Assembly: GCF_004403465.1 (NCBI RefSeq)
Contig: NZ_SOGQ01000081.1
Coordinates: 1-39,356 of the forward strand
Length of the DNA: 39,356 bases
Direction of reading: 5' to 3'
Origin: Cryobacterium sinapicolor
GTDB taxonomy: Bacteria > Actinomycetota > Actinomycetes > Actinomycetales > Microbacteriaceae
In this document: piece after piece, positions 8,298 to 17,454 of the stretch
How positions within the stretch are numbered: the first letter of the stretch is position 1
Layout of the letters: every line of letters begins with the position of its first letter
Notes under the pieces: model-generated
What the model was told of the DNA's origin: nothing
The model's database searches: none
The model's input: only the letters and a program-made list of their open reading frames with translations
Program-made: the position numbers and the translations under genes

Positions 8298-8440
8298 ATC
8301 GTCTTCACCACGCCTGAAGCCTAGCCTCGGGCAGCAGTCGAGGTGGCCCATCCCCCTCCTTTGGGGGCGCAGAGCTGAAATTCACCAGTCTGCGCAGCGA
8401 TACTCGCCTTCAGCATCGGCCTGATGCATCGCCGCGACAG

Positions 8441-10294
8441 CTACCCCGCCGCGACGGTGGCGCAGTCGAGCGGGAGATCCGAGATTGTCGTGGGATTGAC
8501 CATTGGCGTGACCTGAGCCTCGAGTGCCTTCTTGTCTGTTCCGGCCGCCACCACGTCAAACGCCATCTTCGACGTGGCGCCGGGCTCCATGCTCACGATC
8601 AACTTCGCCACCGGGTAGTCGGTGTCATGGAACGATTCGAGCTGCACGGCAGCCCCGTCAACAGTCGCTCCCACGATCTGCGAACCGGGCGGGGCGTAGA
8701 CCATGACGATCATGCGCTGCACACCAGGCTCGAGCTTTTCCCGCACAAACGTGCCCAGAATCGACGGGCTGATGGATGTCGCCGCATCGGCCGGCAGGTC
8801 GTTGGTGAGGTCGATGCCGACGCGATACGACGCCTTCCCATCGGCCCGGCACGCAGCCTGACCGAGGCGGACGGACTGCTTCAAGTAGTAGTTCATTTTC
8901 GAGCCGACGTTTTCCTGGAAGTAGACCCCGACCCGATCGGTCTTCCTATCGCTCTTCGGCAGGGAGCCATCCACCCCGAGAGACTCGAAGATGGCTTCCT
9001 CTTCCTGCTTGGGGCTCCACATCAGCACCCGGTGCTCGGTCGCGGCCTGGGTTAGGGCCGACAGCACCACCTTTGGGTCTAGATCTCCGCCCAGAAGCTG
9101 ATCGAATGTTCTTGTGACGATCTCCGCATACACGGCGTCCTGGGCCGCATTGTCCGCCCCGATATCATCAGTGTTGTAGCGCATATAGACGCCGTTCAGG
9201 AGCAAGGGCACCAGAGTGTCGCTCGTCAGGACGTCGCCTGTCGACAGCGGAATCGGAGCGGTCCCGCGCAGAAGGTACCCCAGCGCCACAGGGTCGATGG
9301 ATATCACCCCATCGATTTCTGTTCCGAACTGCCGTTTCCACATCTCCTGCGCCGTCTCCGCCGCGCTTTCGAAACTGGGCCGCACTGTGAGGTTTGACAT
9401 TGCGCGGCCATACTCCGAGCCATACAGCGTTTCAACACCTTCCGGCAGAGGAACCACGGATTCCTGGTAATAAGCGAAGTTCTCGAATCCCGCCGGCACG
9501 GCGTCACCCAGCGTCACGCGACCCTTGTCCATCGTCAACAGGGCGAACGACAGCGATGTGCCACCAAGTGCGCGAGCTTCAGCGTTGTTTTGGAACACGA
9601 TGACGTAGTTGCGTGGGGCACTCCCACCAAGGGCACCCGGAACAGCATCTACTACCTGACTAGCCGACACCAGTCTCGGTGTGATAGTCCCCAGAAAGCC
9701 GCGGAATTCGTCCACGGCTGCGGTGACCTGTCCGACGGTCATGGTGGTGTCGAGGTCGCTGACCCGCTTGTCCGCTGCCGCGAACACTGTGCTGGCGTGG
9801 TTGAGGGCTTCACCCGCTGCAAGGATCGGCTCAAGATCGATGGCGCCGTCGACAGGCTTTAACGCCGCCGGATTCAGCGTCGCTGCGGTCGCCGCCAACG
9901 GGACTGCCGCTCCACGGACCACGTCATCGGCGGCATCGGCCAGGTTTCGCACAGCTGCCAGATTGGCCCCCGCAAACGGGACGAACTCCGCGGTACGCCA
10001 CACCGGATCGTCGGTCAATTCCCGGGCGCGGGAGGTGTGCCCAGCCATGCTCTTCACCGATGCCGACACCGACGCCGAGTCCCCCGCCAGCAGCTGCGTC
10101 TTAATCGTGGAGGCCAACGGCAGCGCTGCTTCCAGTTCGGACTTCGCCTGCAGCCCCCGACCCCCCACCCAGGCACCTGCAACCATGACAACACCAACGA
10201 CGACAACCACCAAGAACCACCAGCGGCGGTAGAACCGAGGCTTGCGGCACTTGGCGGCTCTCTGGGCACCCGATCGGTTGAGTTTTTCAGTCAC
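8441..10294 (-). CDS. DUF4012-domain membrane-anchored protein
   Basis: This 617-residue protein has a basic cytoplasmic N-terminus and one strong membrane segment (WWFLVVVVVGVVMVAGAWVG, about residues 25-44). A long extracytoplasmic part follows, matching DUF4012 proteins in motifs such as NYVIVFQNNAEARALGG, IDGVISIDPVALGYLL and the NDIGADNAAQDAVY region. DUF4012 proteins occur near exopolysaccharide and LCP genes in actinobacteria. Their function is unknown, and a role in polymer export or attachment is only inferred from context. GTG 10294 puts the membrane segment at the normal distance from the N-terminus. No clear ribosome binding site precedes it, so the transcript may be leaderless or the start may differ. 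The upstream open stretch to 10423 looks non-coding. It is followed at 143 bp by ugd in the same direction. Confidence 0.75.
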   Translation of the reverse strand: MTEKLNRSGAQRAAKCRKPRFYRRWWFLVVVVVGVVMVAGAWVGGRGLQAKSELEAALPLASTIKTQLLAGDSASVSASVKSMAGHTSRARELTDDPVWRTAEFVPFAGANLAAVRNLADAADDVVRGAAVPLAATAATLNPAALKPVDGAIDLEPILAAGEALNHASTVFAAADKRVSDLDTTMTVGQVTAAVDEFRGFLGTITPRLVSASQVVDAVPGALGGSAPRNYVIVFQNNAEARALGGTSLSFALLTMDKGRVTLGDAVPAGFENFAYYQESVVPLPEGVETLYGSEYGRAMSNLTVRPSFESAAETAQEMWKRQFGTEIDGVISIDPVALGYLLRGTAPIPLSTGDVLTSDTLVPLLLNGVYMRYNTDDIGADNAAQDAVYAEIVTRTFDQLLGGDLDPKVVLSALTQAATEHRVLMWSPKQEEEAIFESLGVDGSLPKSDRKTDRVGVYFQENVGSKMNYYLKQSVRLGQAACRADGKASYRVGIDLTNDLPADAATSISPSILGTFVREKLEPGVQRMIVMVYAPPGSQIVGATVDGAAVQLESFHDTDYPVAKLIVSMEPGATSKMAFDVVAAGTDKKALEAQVTPMVNPTTISDLPLDCATVAAG

Positions 10295-10813
10295 AGTATT
10301 TATTGAATCAGGTCGAGACCCTGCGAAGAAACTACAGGCGCAGCCGGGGACTTCGGCTGGCTGGCCACTGGCAGGCCAGCCAAGCACGGGGGCCGGGTGA
10401 CGAATGGTCCTCCCGGATGCCACGGCGGCGGTGATTCGGCAACATCTTCGAGTCCACGTCCATCGAGCAGGCCGGCGACGACCCTTCTAGTGGCGTTGCG
10501 CCTTTCGCGCAGGTTCTCCCCGGCGCGGGTGGGGGCCACCTGCGAGGTGATGTTGCGCGGGCCGATCCGATCACCACGTTACGCGCACCTGCGGCCGAGC
10601 TTCGACGCCGGGGAGGACAAGACCGGACACGTCCCCGACGAGCCGGAGGGCGACGACGGGTACGTCCGTTCACGCCCCCGGCGACACTCGATGACCCGCG
10701 CGGAGACCTAACGAAAGCTGCGCGAGACGAATGCATGCGAGCTGTTGGAGGCGAACGATACCGCGCTTAAAGTCCATATTGAGTTTCGGGTTGCCGAACG
10801 CCCACTTTTTCTC
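10295..10813. other. 519-bp gap without a recognisable gene
   Basis: Frames are open on both strands across 10332-10736, as expected in GC-rich DNA, but none gives a domain or a start with a ribosome binding site. The stretch separates the DUF4012-ugd-LCP group from the end of the large polysaccharide operon. A small hairpin with arms TTCGG and CCGAA (about 10783-10796) lies just past the polymerase stop codon but lacks a T tract. The region could be decayed coding DNA. Confidence 0.4.
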
Positions 10814-12115
10814 TCACGAGGCCAATGAATCCGAGAGAGTCCGAGAACCGAGGTTCTCCGCTCTGCCATCATGACTTACTGCCGCAGGTCTGACGATCAC
10901 CCACCAAACGAGGACGAAGATCAAAAGCAAAGGGCTGACCGGCGACAGGAGCCATCCTTCAAAAGAACTGTGAACAACAGCAGCCAGCGAGAACCCGACG
11001 GCCTGTACTCCCGCAGTGCGCGCGTGCCATATAAGGGCCACCCAGATTACCAAGACCGCGATCAAACCGCCGAAGCCCGCGTACGCCAACGCACGAAGGG
11101 GACTGCTCGCGATCTCAGACTTCTCGTTGGCTAGGCCAATTCCGACTAGCGGAGAGGATCGAAAGGCATCAAGTGCTCCCGTGAGTGTGACCGACCGGGA
11201 TTTGTCCCCTCGAAATACACCATCGAGAATCGAGAGGGCATTCGGCGACACCATTGCTGCAACTGCGGCCGCACCCGCCGCCCCAAGGACGGCCAGGACG
11301 ACAGTGACCGAGAGCCGGGAGAGAACGACAAAGAATACGACGATCGCCAACGCCAGCAGGCTCGCTCGGCTCGACGTCCACAAAAGAACAGCACCTACGA
11401 AAAACAAAAGAATCAACTTCGTCCAAAGACGCGGCACAACAATCATGGCCAGCGAGCCGAGCAGAAATGTGTAGAACCCGAGGGTGTTTGCGTTTGGCGT
11501 GAGGCCCCGCAGCCTCACCCCGGCCACCGCCACTTCTGGTGTGGTGAGACCGTACACAAAGGAGGCGATGACCAGGAAACCAAGAGCAAAGATGACTGAA
11601 ACGGTGACGATTTCACGTGGAACAGCGACTGCTGTCACGACGACCGCGATAGCCAGCAAGATCAACCCGAAACCATACAAAATGAACTGGATCCACTGCC
11701 CGTGAAACGCTGCGGCTAGCAGCAGAAAAACGAGGAGCGACCCTACGACAGATGGAAGCCACGAACGCAGGGCTGCGGCGTTCATTTTCTTGTCAGTAAC
11801 GAAGCTGCTTCGGCCGAATACCTGCACTAGACCCGATAAACATAGGAACCCGATGCCGACAACTCGCAGCGAGACAGACACGGCCGTGCTTGTGGTGAAG
11901 ACCGACGCCGACAGGAGGATGAACAGAACCCCCGCCGCGTACGGCGCCCAGGCACGCACCCACGGGCTCACGACAAGTGCAACAAGGCAAGCAACGCCGA
12001 CAAGAAACGACACCGACCCGACCACGCCCGATGCGGCCTGCCAGCCCACAGCGGTGGCAGCCACCGCCACGCCAACGGGGGCGAAAATGCCGCGCTTCCA
12101 CTCTGAAGCGCTCAA
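10814..12115 (-). CDS. Wzy-like O-antigen/exopolysaccharide polymerase (membrane protein)
   Basis: This 433-residue protein is almost entirely hydrophobic, with about 10-12 membrane segments. One large loop carries RLRGLTPNANTLGFY and, later, SPLVGIGLANEKS. The first resembles the GLTGNPNTLG-type loop of O-antigen ligase/polymerase (Wzy_C/WaaL) proteins, in which periplasmic-side residues act on lipid-linked oligosaccharide. As the last gene of a Wzx/Wzy-type cluster it most likely polymerises the repeat unit. The start is a TTG at 12115 overlapping the upstream stop (TTGA), with GGAAGG nine bases before it. Upstream extension would run far into the glycosyltransferase gene. A ligase role is possible. 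Confidence 0.78.
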   Translation of the reverse strand: MSASEWKRGIFAPVGVAVAATAVGWQAASGVVGSVSFLVGVACLVALVVSPWVRAWAPYAAGVLFILLSASVFTTSTAVSVSLRVVGIGFLCLSGLVQVFGRSSFVTDKKMNAAALRSWLPSVVGSLLVFLLLAAAFHGQWIQFILYGFGLILLAIAVVVTAVAVPREIVTVSVIFALGFLVIASFVYGLTTPEVAVAGVRLRGLTPNANTLGFYTFLLGSLAMIVVPRLWTKLILLFFVGAVLLWTSSRASLLALAIVVFFVVLSRLSVTVVLAVLGAAGAAAVAAMVSPNALSILDGVFRGDKSRSVTLTGALDAFRSSPLVGIGLANEKSEIASSPLRALAYAGFGGLIAVLVIWVALIWHARTAGVQAVGFSLAAVVHSSFEGWLLSPVSPLLLIFVLVWWVIVRPAAVSHDGRAENLGSRTLSDSLAS

Positions 12116-13302
12116 GACGCGGATCCTTCCACCCGAACAAGTCGTGAGCCCTTTAGGTGAGCTAGTTGGGCGAAAACGTGATCTCCCTTTTCTGTCGTGC
12201 TCCAAGCGTCGAACGCTGAGCCTGCAGCAATCCGACGCTCCTGAATCTGGTCATTCGAGAGCTCCGAGAAGGCTCGGATGGCAGCGCTCCAATCATTAGG
12301 GTCCCGGCTGCGGAGAACAGTTCCACCCGCCACGTTGAGGACATCCGACCACGGTGTCAGGTCGGAGCAAATCACCGGGCAACTCACGGACAGAGCCTCA
12401 GCGATAACGTGGCCAAAATTCTCTCCGGCGGTCGGAAAGACGAAGACATCACCGTCAGCAAAAACCTCGCGCACGGCGTCCGGGGAGATTGAACCGTGCG
12501 TTGTGCAGATGACATTCATTGGCAATTCGGCGATCAGGCGCTCACATGTCCGCACGTAGTCCTCGTCTTCCGCATTGCCGTAGATGTCCAAGAGTATCGG
12601 TGCACTGGTCAGGACCAGGCTTCGAAGCAAGACATCGAGGCCCTTCATTGGGTTCAAGCGGCTGACAAACAGGATCCGTAGGGGGCCGTCCACGCGAGTT
12701 GCATGTGGCTTCTGAGCGCTCAGCGGGAGCGCCGTTTCATCCTCCCGAACGAGAACGGTCGCTTTGTCACCGAATAGAGCCCGAATATCTGCCTCTTCTC
12801 GTGCCGAGGAGGCGTGCCAAACGACGCGGCGATGAAGTCCTATCGCTTTGTGCAAAGTTAGGAACGCCTGCTTCTTGGAAGCGCGGAGCGCCAGGGCCCC
12901 CTGCCCGAACTCCCCCCGAGGGGCGAGTAGCACTCGGGCTCCTCGCCAGAAGCCGAGTAACCCTAGAATTTGTGGGACGATCGAGAAATTTGGATTGAAG
13001 AAGCTATTCAAGTAGATGACGTCAGGCCGCTCGTTACGTACCGCTCGCAAACCCCGAAAGTACAGCCGAATCGATGTTGGAGTGGCGTAGTACACGGAGA
13101 CCCCGTCACGTTCCGACCAGGTGTTTCCCTTGACCAACAGTGGCGTCAGTTGATGCATGTCTCGGTCTGAGGTGTATACGAACGTTCGCGTGTCTTGCGG
13201 TGCCGAATCGACCAGGGCTTTGATTGTCCGAATAGGCCCGCCGCCAAGCGTCGCGGGAGGGAAGAGCGGCGCGAAGACCGCAAATTGAGTCAACTTATTC
13301 AT
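12112..13302 (-). CDS. Glycosyltransferase family 4-like protein
   Basis: This 396-residue protein has a two-domain GT-B layout. The N-terminal acceptor domain has the loop LFPPATLGGGPIRTIKAL (about residues 12-29), and the C-terminal donor domain carries LRILFVSRLNPMKGLDVLL and the family motif FPTAGENFGHVIAEALSVSCPVI, with the EX7E-type glutamates. It is a retaining, nucleotide-sugar-dependent enzyme acting on the cytoplasmic face to extend the lipid-linked repeat unit. The sugar is unknown. GAGGG six bases before ATG 13302 decides the start. A TTG 12 bases upstream is in frame but less likely. The stop overlaps the polymerase start by 4 bases, and 50 bp separate it from the preceding glycosyltransferase. 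Confidence 0.85.
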   Translation of the reverse strand: MNKLTQFAVFAPLFPPATLGGGPIRTIKALVDSAPQDTRTFVYTSDRDMHQLTPLLVKGNTWSERDGVSVYYATPTSIRLYFRGLRAVRNERPDVIYLNSFFNPNFSIVPQILGLLGFWRGARVLLAPRGEFGQGALALRASKKQAFLTLHKAIGLHRRVVWHASSAREEADIRALFGDKATVLVREDETALPLSAQKPHATRVDGPLRILFVSRLNPMKGLDVLLRSLVLTSAPILLDIYGNAEDEDYVRTCERLIAELPMNVICTTHGSISPDAVREVFADGDVFVFPTAGENFGHVIAEALSVSCPVICSDLTPWSDVLNVAGGTVLRSRDPNDWSAAIRAFSELSNDQIQERRIAAGSAFDAWSTTEKGDHVFAQLAHLKGSRLVRVEGSAS

Positions 13303-13352
13303 GATTTCCCTCAATTATTCGGATCGAGTCTGATCTGCGGGCCTTGGACACG

Positions 13353-14474
13353 TCACACAGATTTGTTCCACGGTGCGGGCAAGGTCGGCGTTCCCTCTTC
13401 CCGCGATACCGTCCTCCACAGATACTCGGCAGCGGCCCTCGGCGAGATGGCCTCATTCGCCCAGTCGCGTAAGGCCGAGCGAGCATCTGCTGTTGTTGGG
13501 CTTGAACTCCACCGTCTGCCCAGCGCCTGCGCGATTTCATTCGGGCGGCCAGCTTGAATAACTTCACCCTGAAGGTACGAGCTCACGAAGTCAGACGAAC
13601 CGCTGGTGGCGCTCACGATGACGGGGGTTCCGGCCATTAGCGCTTCGCTTACCACCGCTCCCCAACCGTCGTACTGGCTGGGCAAAACAAGCACGTCGCA
13701 GACAGCAAGCGCGTCTCTCAGTTTGTCGTTGGCCAGCCGAGGGACGAAATTAACCCGACCGCTGAGATTTAGTTCATCCACATCAGCAAGAATCGCTTCC
13801 CGAAGTGGCCCGTCTCCAACCATCGTGAGATGCCAGGACCCTGTGGGTGTCAACGCCAAGGCCTGAACGAGCGATCTCGGGTCCTTCCGGTCCGTGAGCG
13901 TGCCGATGAACATGACGCTGGGCTGCGCTACACGTGTAATGACAGTGTTCCCAGATGGCCGGTCTACGAAATAGCCGAACGAGGCTATCTTGTCGGATTC
14001 ACAACCGAGCCGAGCGAATTGTTCTCTTGCGAGAACTCCACAGGCAAAGAGTGTGTGAACGTGCTGCCAGGATCGACTGCGAAGCGCGAACTTCAGGCTT
14101 CTTAACCGCCCCCTGGTCCCTCGCGGGTCCCATGGCTCCGTGATGATCGCGACATGCCGATGGTGTCCCTGACTGAGGACTTTCATTGCCGTGCTGATAC
14201 CGGGGTAGGCGTTCACGCCCGAGAAAATGTGAGCCGTGGCATCACGATTTTCTCCGACGATGTCTTTGATCTCGCTCAAGGACGGCTTGACGACCAAATC
14301 CGCGTCCCCATAGTCGATTCCCTCCCAGCCCATCGCCAGCCGGTCTGAGGAGACGTCACCCGCAACTACAACAAGGACGCGCTTGCCAAGGCCGGACGTC
14401 AGGGCGCGCATCAGAGGCGCCTGGTGCAGTGAGGGAATGTTTTGCCAGAAAACAAGGTCATAGTTTTTGTGCAC
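13353..14474 (-). CDS. Glycosyltransferase family 4-like protein
   Basis: This 373-residue GT-B protein has an N-terminal domain (YDLVFWQNIPSLHQAPLMRAL near the start) and a donor domain with PSVMFIGTLTDRKDPRSLVQ, then WHLTMVGDGPLREAIL and VLVLPSQYDGWGAVVSEALM, the usual EX7E-type region. It probably adds one sugar to the repeat unit. The opening NIPSLHQAPLM is typical of enzymes annotated as capsular glycosyltransferases, but the donor cannot be read from sequence. GTG 14474 is chosen because GGAG lies five bases upstream. The 5' end overlaps the flippase gene by 17 bases, so they are cotranscribed and probably coupled. Confidence 0.83.
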   Translation of the reverse strand: MHKNYDLVFWQNIPSLHQAPLMRALTSGLGKRVLVVVAGDVSSDRLAMGWEGIDYGDADLVVKPSLSEIKDIVGENRDATAHIFSGVNAYPGISTAMKVLSQGHHRHVAIITEPWDPRGTRGRLRSLKFALRSRSWQHVHTLFACGVLAREQFARLGCESDKIASFGYFVDRPSGNTVITRVAQPSVMFIGTLTDRKDPRSLVQALALTPTGSWHLTMVGDGPLREAILADVDELNLSGRVNFVPRLANDKLRDALAVCDVLVLPSQYDGWGAVVSEALMAGTPVIVSATSGSSDFVSSYLQGEVIQAGRPNEIAQALGRRWSSSPTTADARSALRDWANEAISPRAAAEYLWRTVSREEGTPTLPAPWNKSV

Positions 14475-15819
14475 GGTAGCTCCTTGCCGCCAATATTGAG
14501 ATTGCGGCAGCCGCCACAAGGCTGGCGTAGGCAACCACGTCGCCAGGAAGCGCATAAGCAGCCGAAGACAGTGCAATCGATGCGATAGACGCCGCAAGGA
14601 CCGGCAACGTAAGAGCCAACCCCACGCTCATCACCAAAAAATAGCCCATGAACCCCAGAGCTACGCCCACAGCGGCACCCGGCGCTTGAAAGACCGCAGT
14701 GAGGCCGACCGTGACCAACAAGCCGGCAAGGGCAGTGGCACTAGTCCTTCGCGCCACACGGGCTGCCTCGAACTTGAACTGGTGCCTCCAGCTCGAAATC
14801 TGTCCCATGGACGCAAATGCCGTCGCCATGATCAGCGGGGCGAGGACGCGTCCATCAGTGAATTCTTTTTGAAGGACTAAGTGAAGGAGGAAATGGTTAG
14901 AAACGTAAGTCAGGAAGATTGCAGCTAGCGCGACGCCAAGACAAAGCAGTTGGAGAGTCACGAGTTGCGCTTCCACGACCGGTCGATTCTGTTGATCCCA
15001 AGCTGCCCTCAACCGTGGGTAGGCAACAGTCATGACGAGCCCAAGGACGGCGCCGGAAGTCAACGCGGCAACCTGCGTCATGGCGGCATAACGGCCGACC
15101 TCTTCTCCTGCGGCGACCGCCGCCAGGATGAGGAGATTCCCATTCGTGAGCACCGTGAAGGCGAACGAGGCAAACGCGAGATGGAGACCAAACCGCACTG
15201 GCCACGGACGCGATGTCCACGCTGCCTTAAAACCGCGAATTTTCGGGCTGAGCACCAATGCGGCCCCGGCCGAGGCCAGCCCGGCCGCACACAGGCTGAG
15301 CAGAGGTCCATACCCAGACAAGACCATCACCAGAAGAACAGCAGTTCTCGCACCAGTCCCGGCGATTAGGTTCCACGCATATGCCCAAGGCCGACCCCAC
15401 ATGAGCCAGGCCGTTGAAACTAATCGATTCACGGCGATGCCAATGCCCCAGCCTGCAAATGCCGCTGCTTCCTCTGCGCGCCCCATGAGTAGACCGATGC
15501 CAAAAACCAGAACGCCGGCCAGGACGACTGCAGCTACCATGCGTCCGAGGGCGAAGGTGTAGTTGGAACGCTCGTCATTGCCACCGGGAAATCTTTGAAA
15601 ACCAAGGATCACCGGTTCCGCAGCAAAGAGACTGAAATACGTTGCAATGGCGATGGCGAGAGCAACGCTTGAATATTCAGATGTGCTGAGGCTGCTCGTG
15701 AGCAGAGGCAGTTGAACGGCGGCTGCGGCTAACGAGAAGATTCGGGCGACTGCAACCGCTGTACCCGCCCCGAGCACTGCTCCCGCCCTCGCCCGGAGTG
15801 CCCGCTGGGTGATGCTCAC
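14458..15819 (-). CDS. wzx: Wzx-like oligosaccharide flippase
   Basis: This 453-residue polytopic membrane protein has roughly 12-14 hydrophobic segments and no long soluble domain. It starts with the amphipathic/TM1 pattern of the polysaccharide transporter (MOP/MviN-Wzx) superfamily: VARIFSLAAAAVQLPLLTSS, followed by LSTSEYSSVALAIAIATYF. Members move undecaprenyl-linked repeat units across the membrane. Together with the polymerase at 10814-12115 this makes the cluster Wzx/Wzy-dependent. The start is GTG 15819, overlapping the preceding stop as GTGA. No ABC transporter is present in the window, consistent with this route. Confidence 0.87.
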   Translation of the reverse strand: MSITQRALRARAGAVLGAGTAVAVARIFSLAAAAVQLPLLTSSLSTSEYSSVALAIAIATYFSLFAAEPVILGFQRFPGGNDERSNYTFALGRMVAAVVLAGVLVFGIGLLMGRAEEAAAFAGWGIGIAVNRLVSTAWLMWGRPWAYAWNLIAGTGARTAVLLVMVLSGYGPLLSLCAAGLASAGAALVLSPKIRGFKAAWTSRPWPVRFGLHLAFASFAFTVLTNGNLLILAAVAAGEEVGRYAAMTQVAALTSGAVLGLVMTVAYPRLRAAWDQQNRPVVEAQLVTLQLLCLGVALAAIFLTYVSNHFLLHLVLQKEFTDGRVLAPLIMATAFASMGQISSWRHQFKFEAARVARRTSATALAGLLVTVGLTAVFQAPGAAVGVALGFMGYFLVMSVGLALTLPVLAASIASIALSSAAYALPGDVVAYASLVAAAAISILAARSYRAQKL

Positions 15820-16310
15820 CCAAGCTGCCTAACAATACGAGCGGGTGTCCCCGCAACGAGCACGTCGTCGGGAAACACATCCCTCACCAAGGATCCGGCC
15901 GCTACAACGACGCCACGCCCCAACACAGCTCCTCCGAGAAGAGTGACTCTCGCGCCGATCCAGGTCCCGTCACCTACAGAAATCGGAAGACTCCGGCCGG
16001 TTCCTGCGCGACGTTGTGGATCCCCTATCTCGTGACTGCCGGTGATGAAGAGCACGTCCTGTGATACATCGCAACGAGCGCCGATCGCCACTGGTGCGTC
16101 TACCGTCGACACAATCTCGCTGCGACGACCGATCCAGGTATCCGCACCGATTCGAACATTCGTGTGCTGAATGTTTACTCCTCCGTTGATGCGCGTGTTG
16201 AGTCCGACGTGTATTCCAGCCGCCCTGTAGAAGGCGCGCCTCAGACCGAACGCCCGAGTTTGTGGGAGGAGGCTTGAGAGGAGATTGGCCAAGTGAAGTT
16301 GCGCGCTCAT
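15816..16310 (-). CDS. Left-handed beta-helix O-acetyltransferase (WcaF/CatB-like)
   Basis: This 164-residue protein consists mostly of hexapeptide repeats. An N-terminal helical cap (FYRAAGIHVGLNTRINGG) is followed by turns such as IGADTWIGRRSEI, the loop LFITGSHEIGDPQRRAG with the catalytic-type histidine, then VGDGTWIGARVTLLGGAVLG and the end motif LVAGTPARIVRQLG. Such trimeric enzymes transfer acetyl from acetyl-CoA to sugar hydroxyls, as in colanic-acid WcaF/WcaB. In this position it probably O-acetylates a residue of the repeat unit. It follows capG after 13 bases and overlaps the flippase start by 4. Confidence 0.85.
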   Translation of the reverse strand: MSAQLHLANLLSSLLPQTRAFGLRRAFYRAAGIHVGLNTRINGGVNIQHTNVRIGADTWIGRRSEIVSTVDAPVAIGARCDVSQDVLFITGSHEIGDPQRRAGTGRSLPISVGDGTWIGARVTLLGGAVLGRGVVVAAGSLVRDVFPDDVLVAGTPARIVRQLG

Positions 16311-16323
16311 CGGTCAGCTGCCA

Positions 16324-17454
16324 TCACTTTCGGATACCCGCGCGAAAGTTGTGAGTGGCGACAGTGGACCGAATGAAGTTGACTGCCCGTCGGGACGTAT
16401 TCGACACCTCATAGCCGGCCGGGACCGCGGCAGAGAATGGGTCTGCAGCATCTGCCAAGACCATTTCAACGGAATCCAAAATCGCTTCCTCAGTGACTCC
16501 AGCAGTGATGATCACTCCGGCATCTAAGGCTTCCGGACGCTCGATGGAGTCCCGGAGGGTCACAGCGGAAAACCCGAGGATGCTGGCTTCCTCACTGATC
16601 GTGCCGCTGTCGGACAGCACTAGCCGGGCCGACATCTGAAGTTTGATGTAGTCGTTGAACCCAAACGGAGGATGAAAGGTCAAGCCATTCTTCAGTTCAG
16701 CAGGAACGCTCTCGAGCCTGTTGCGTGTGCGTGGGTGGGTTGAGACGAGGACCGGAATCTCGTATTTTTCCCGCAACACCGATAACGCAGCGAGTACGGA
16801 CTTCAGCCGGGCGGGGTCGTCAACGTTCTCCTCCCGATGGAGACTCACTAGGAAGTACTCCCCCGCGACCAGGTTTTGCCGTTCCACCACGTCGCTGGCC
16901 GCAATTCCTTCTGCGTTGCCTTCGAGTACTTCACGCATCGGCGAACCGGTGAGCAGGATCCGGGAGGGGTGGATGCCTTCAGCCAACAGGTTTCGCCGAG
17001 CGTGCTCTGTGTAGACGAGGTTGTAATCAGCAATGTGGTCTACGAGGCGCCGATTGGTTTCTTCCGGGACGTTCTCATCGAAGCAGCGATTGCCGGCCTC
17101 CATGTGGTAGACCGGAACTCGCAGCCGCTTGGCCATCAGCGCCGAGATGCAGCTATTGGTGTCGCCCAAGATCACAACGGCGTCGGGCTTCTCCAACAGG
17201 AGAACTTCCTCCGTCTTTGCCAGGATAGATCCAAGCACCTTGCCCAACGAGGATGTATCGGCTTCCAAGAAATGGTCGGGGCGACGGAGGCCTAGGTCCT
17301 CGAAGAAGACCTCGTTAAGTTCGTAGTCGTAGTTCTGCCCCGTGTGCACCAGGACATGGTCGGTGAACCGGTCAAGTCGCTTAATGGTGGCTGCGAGACG
17401 AATGATTTCGGGTCTCGTGCCAACAACGGTCAGGACTTTCAGTCTCGGGTTCAT
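16324..17454 (-). CDS. capG: CapG-like UDP-GlcNAc-type 2-epimerase (UDP-L-FucNAc step 3)
   Basis: This 376-residue enzyme belongs to the non-hydrolysing UDP-GlcNAc 2-epimerase family (WecB fold). Visible motifs are VVGTRPEIIRLAATIKRLD at the N-terminus, HTGQNYDYELN, ILGDTNSCISALMAKR, HMEAGNRCFDENVPEETNR with the conserved Asp and Glu residues, VSLHREENVDD, and LSDSGTISEEASILGF. HMEAGNRCFD and ILGDTNS are what I expect of the CapG/WbjD/FnlC branch, which converts UDP-N-acetyl-L-pneumosamine/talosamine intermediates to UDP-N-acetyl-L-fucosamine. The assignment rests strongly on the CapE and CapF homologues directly upstream. Its ATG overlaps the capF stop (17454-17451). Confidence 0.9.
   Translation of the reverse strand: MNPRLKVLTVVGTRPEIIRLAATIKRLDRFTDHVLVHTGQNYDYELNEVFFEDLGLRRPDHFLEADTSSLGKVLGSILAKTEEVLLLEKPDAVVILGDTNSCISALMAKRLRVPVYHMEAGNRCFDENVPEETNRRLVDHIADYNLVYTEHARRNLLAEGIHPSRILLTGSPMREVLEGNAEGIAASDVVERQNLVAGEYFLVSLHREENVDDPARLKSVLAALSVLREKYEIPVLVSTHPRTRNRLESVPAELKNGLTFHPPFGFNDYIKLQMSARLVLSDSGTISEEASILGFSAVTLRDSIERPEALDAGVIITAGVTEEAILDSVEMVLADAADPFSAAVPAGYEVSNTSRRAVNFIRSTVATHNFRAGIRK

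Noticed and set aside
8298-8351. Longer UDP-glucose dehydrogenase starting at 8351 behind GGAGGGGG
   Set aside because: The family starts with MKLSVIG-type sequence. The added residues are atypical, and the G-run is part of a small palindrome.
10332-10736. Open frames on both strands after the polymerase gene
   Set aside because: No domain, no ribosome binding site and low-complexity Arg/Pro/Ser composition. I could not link them to a transposase or any family.
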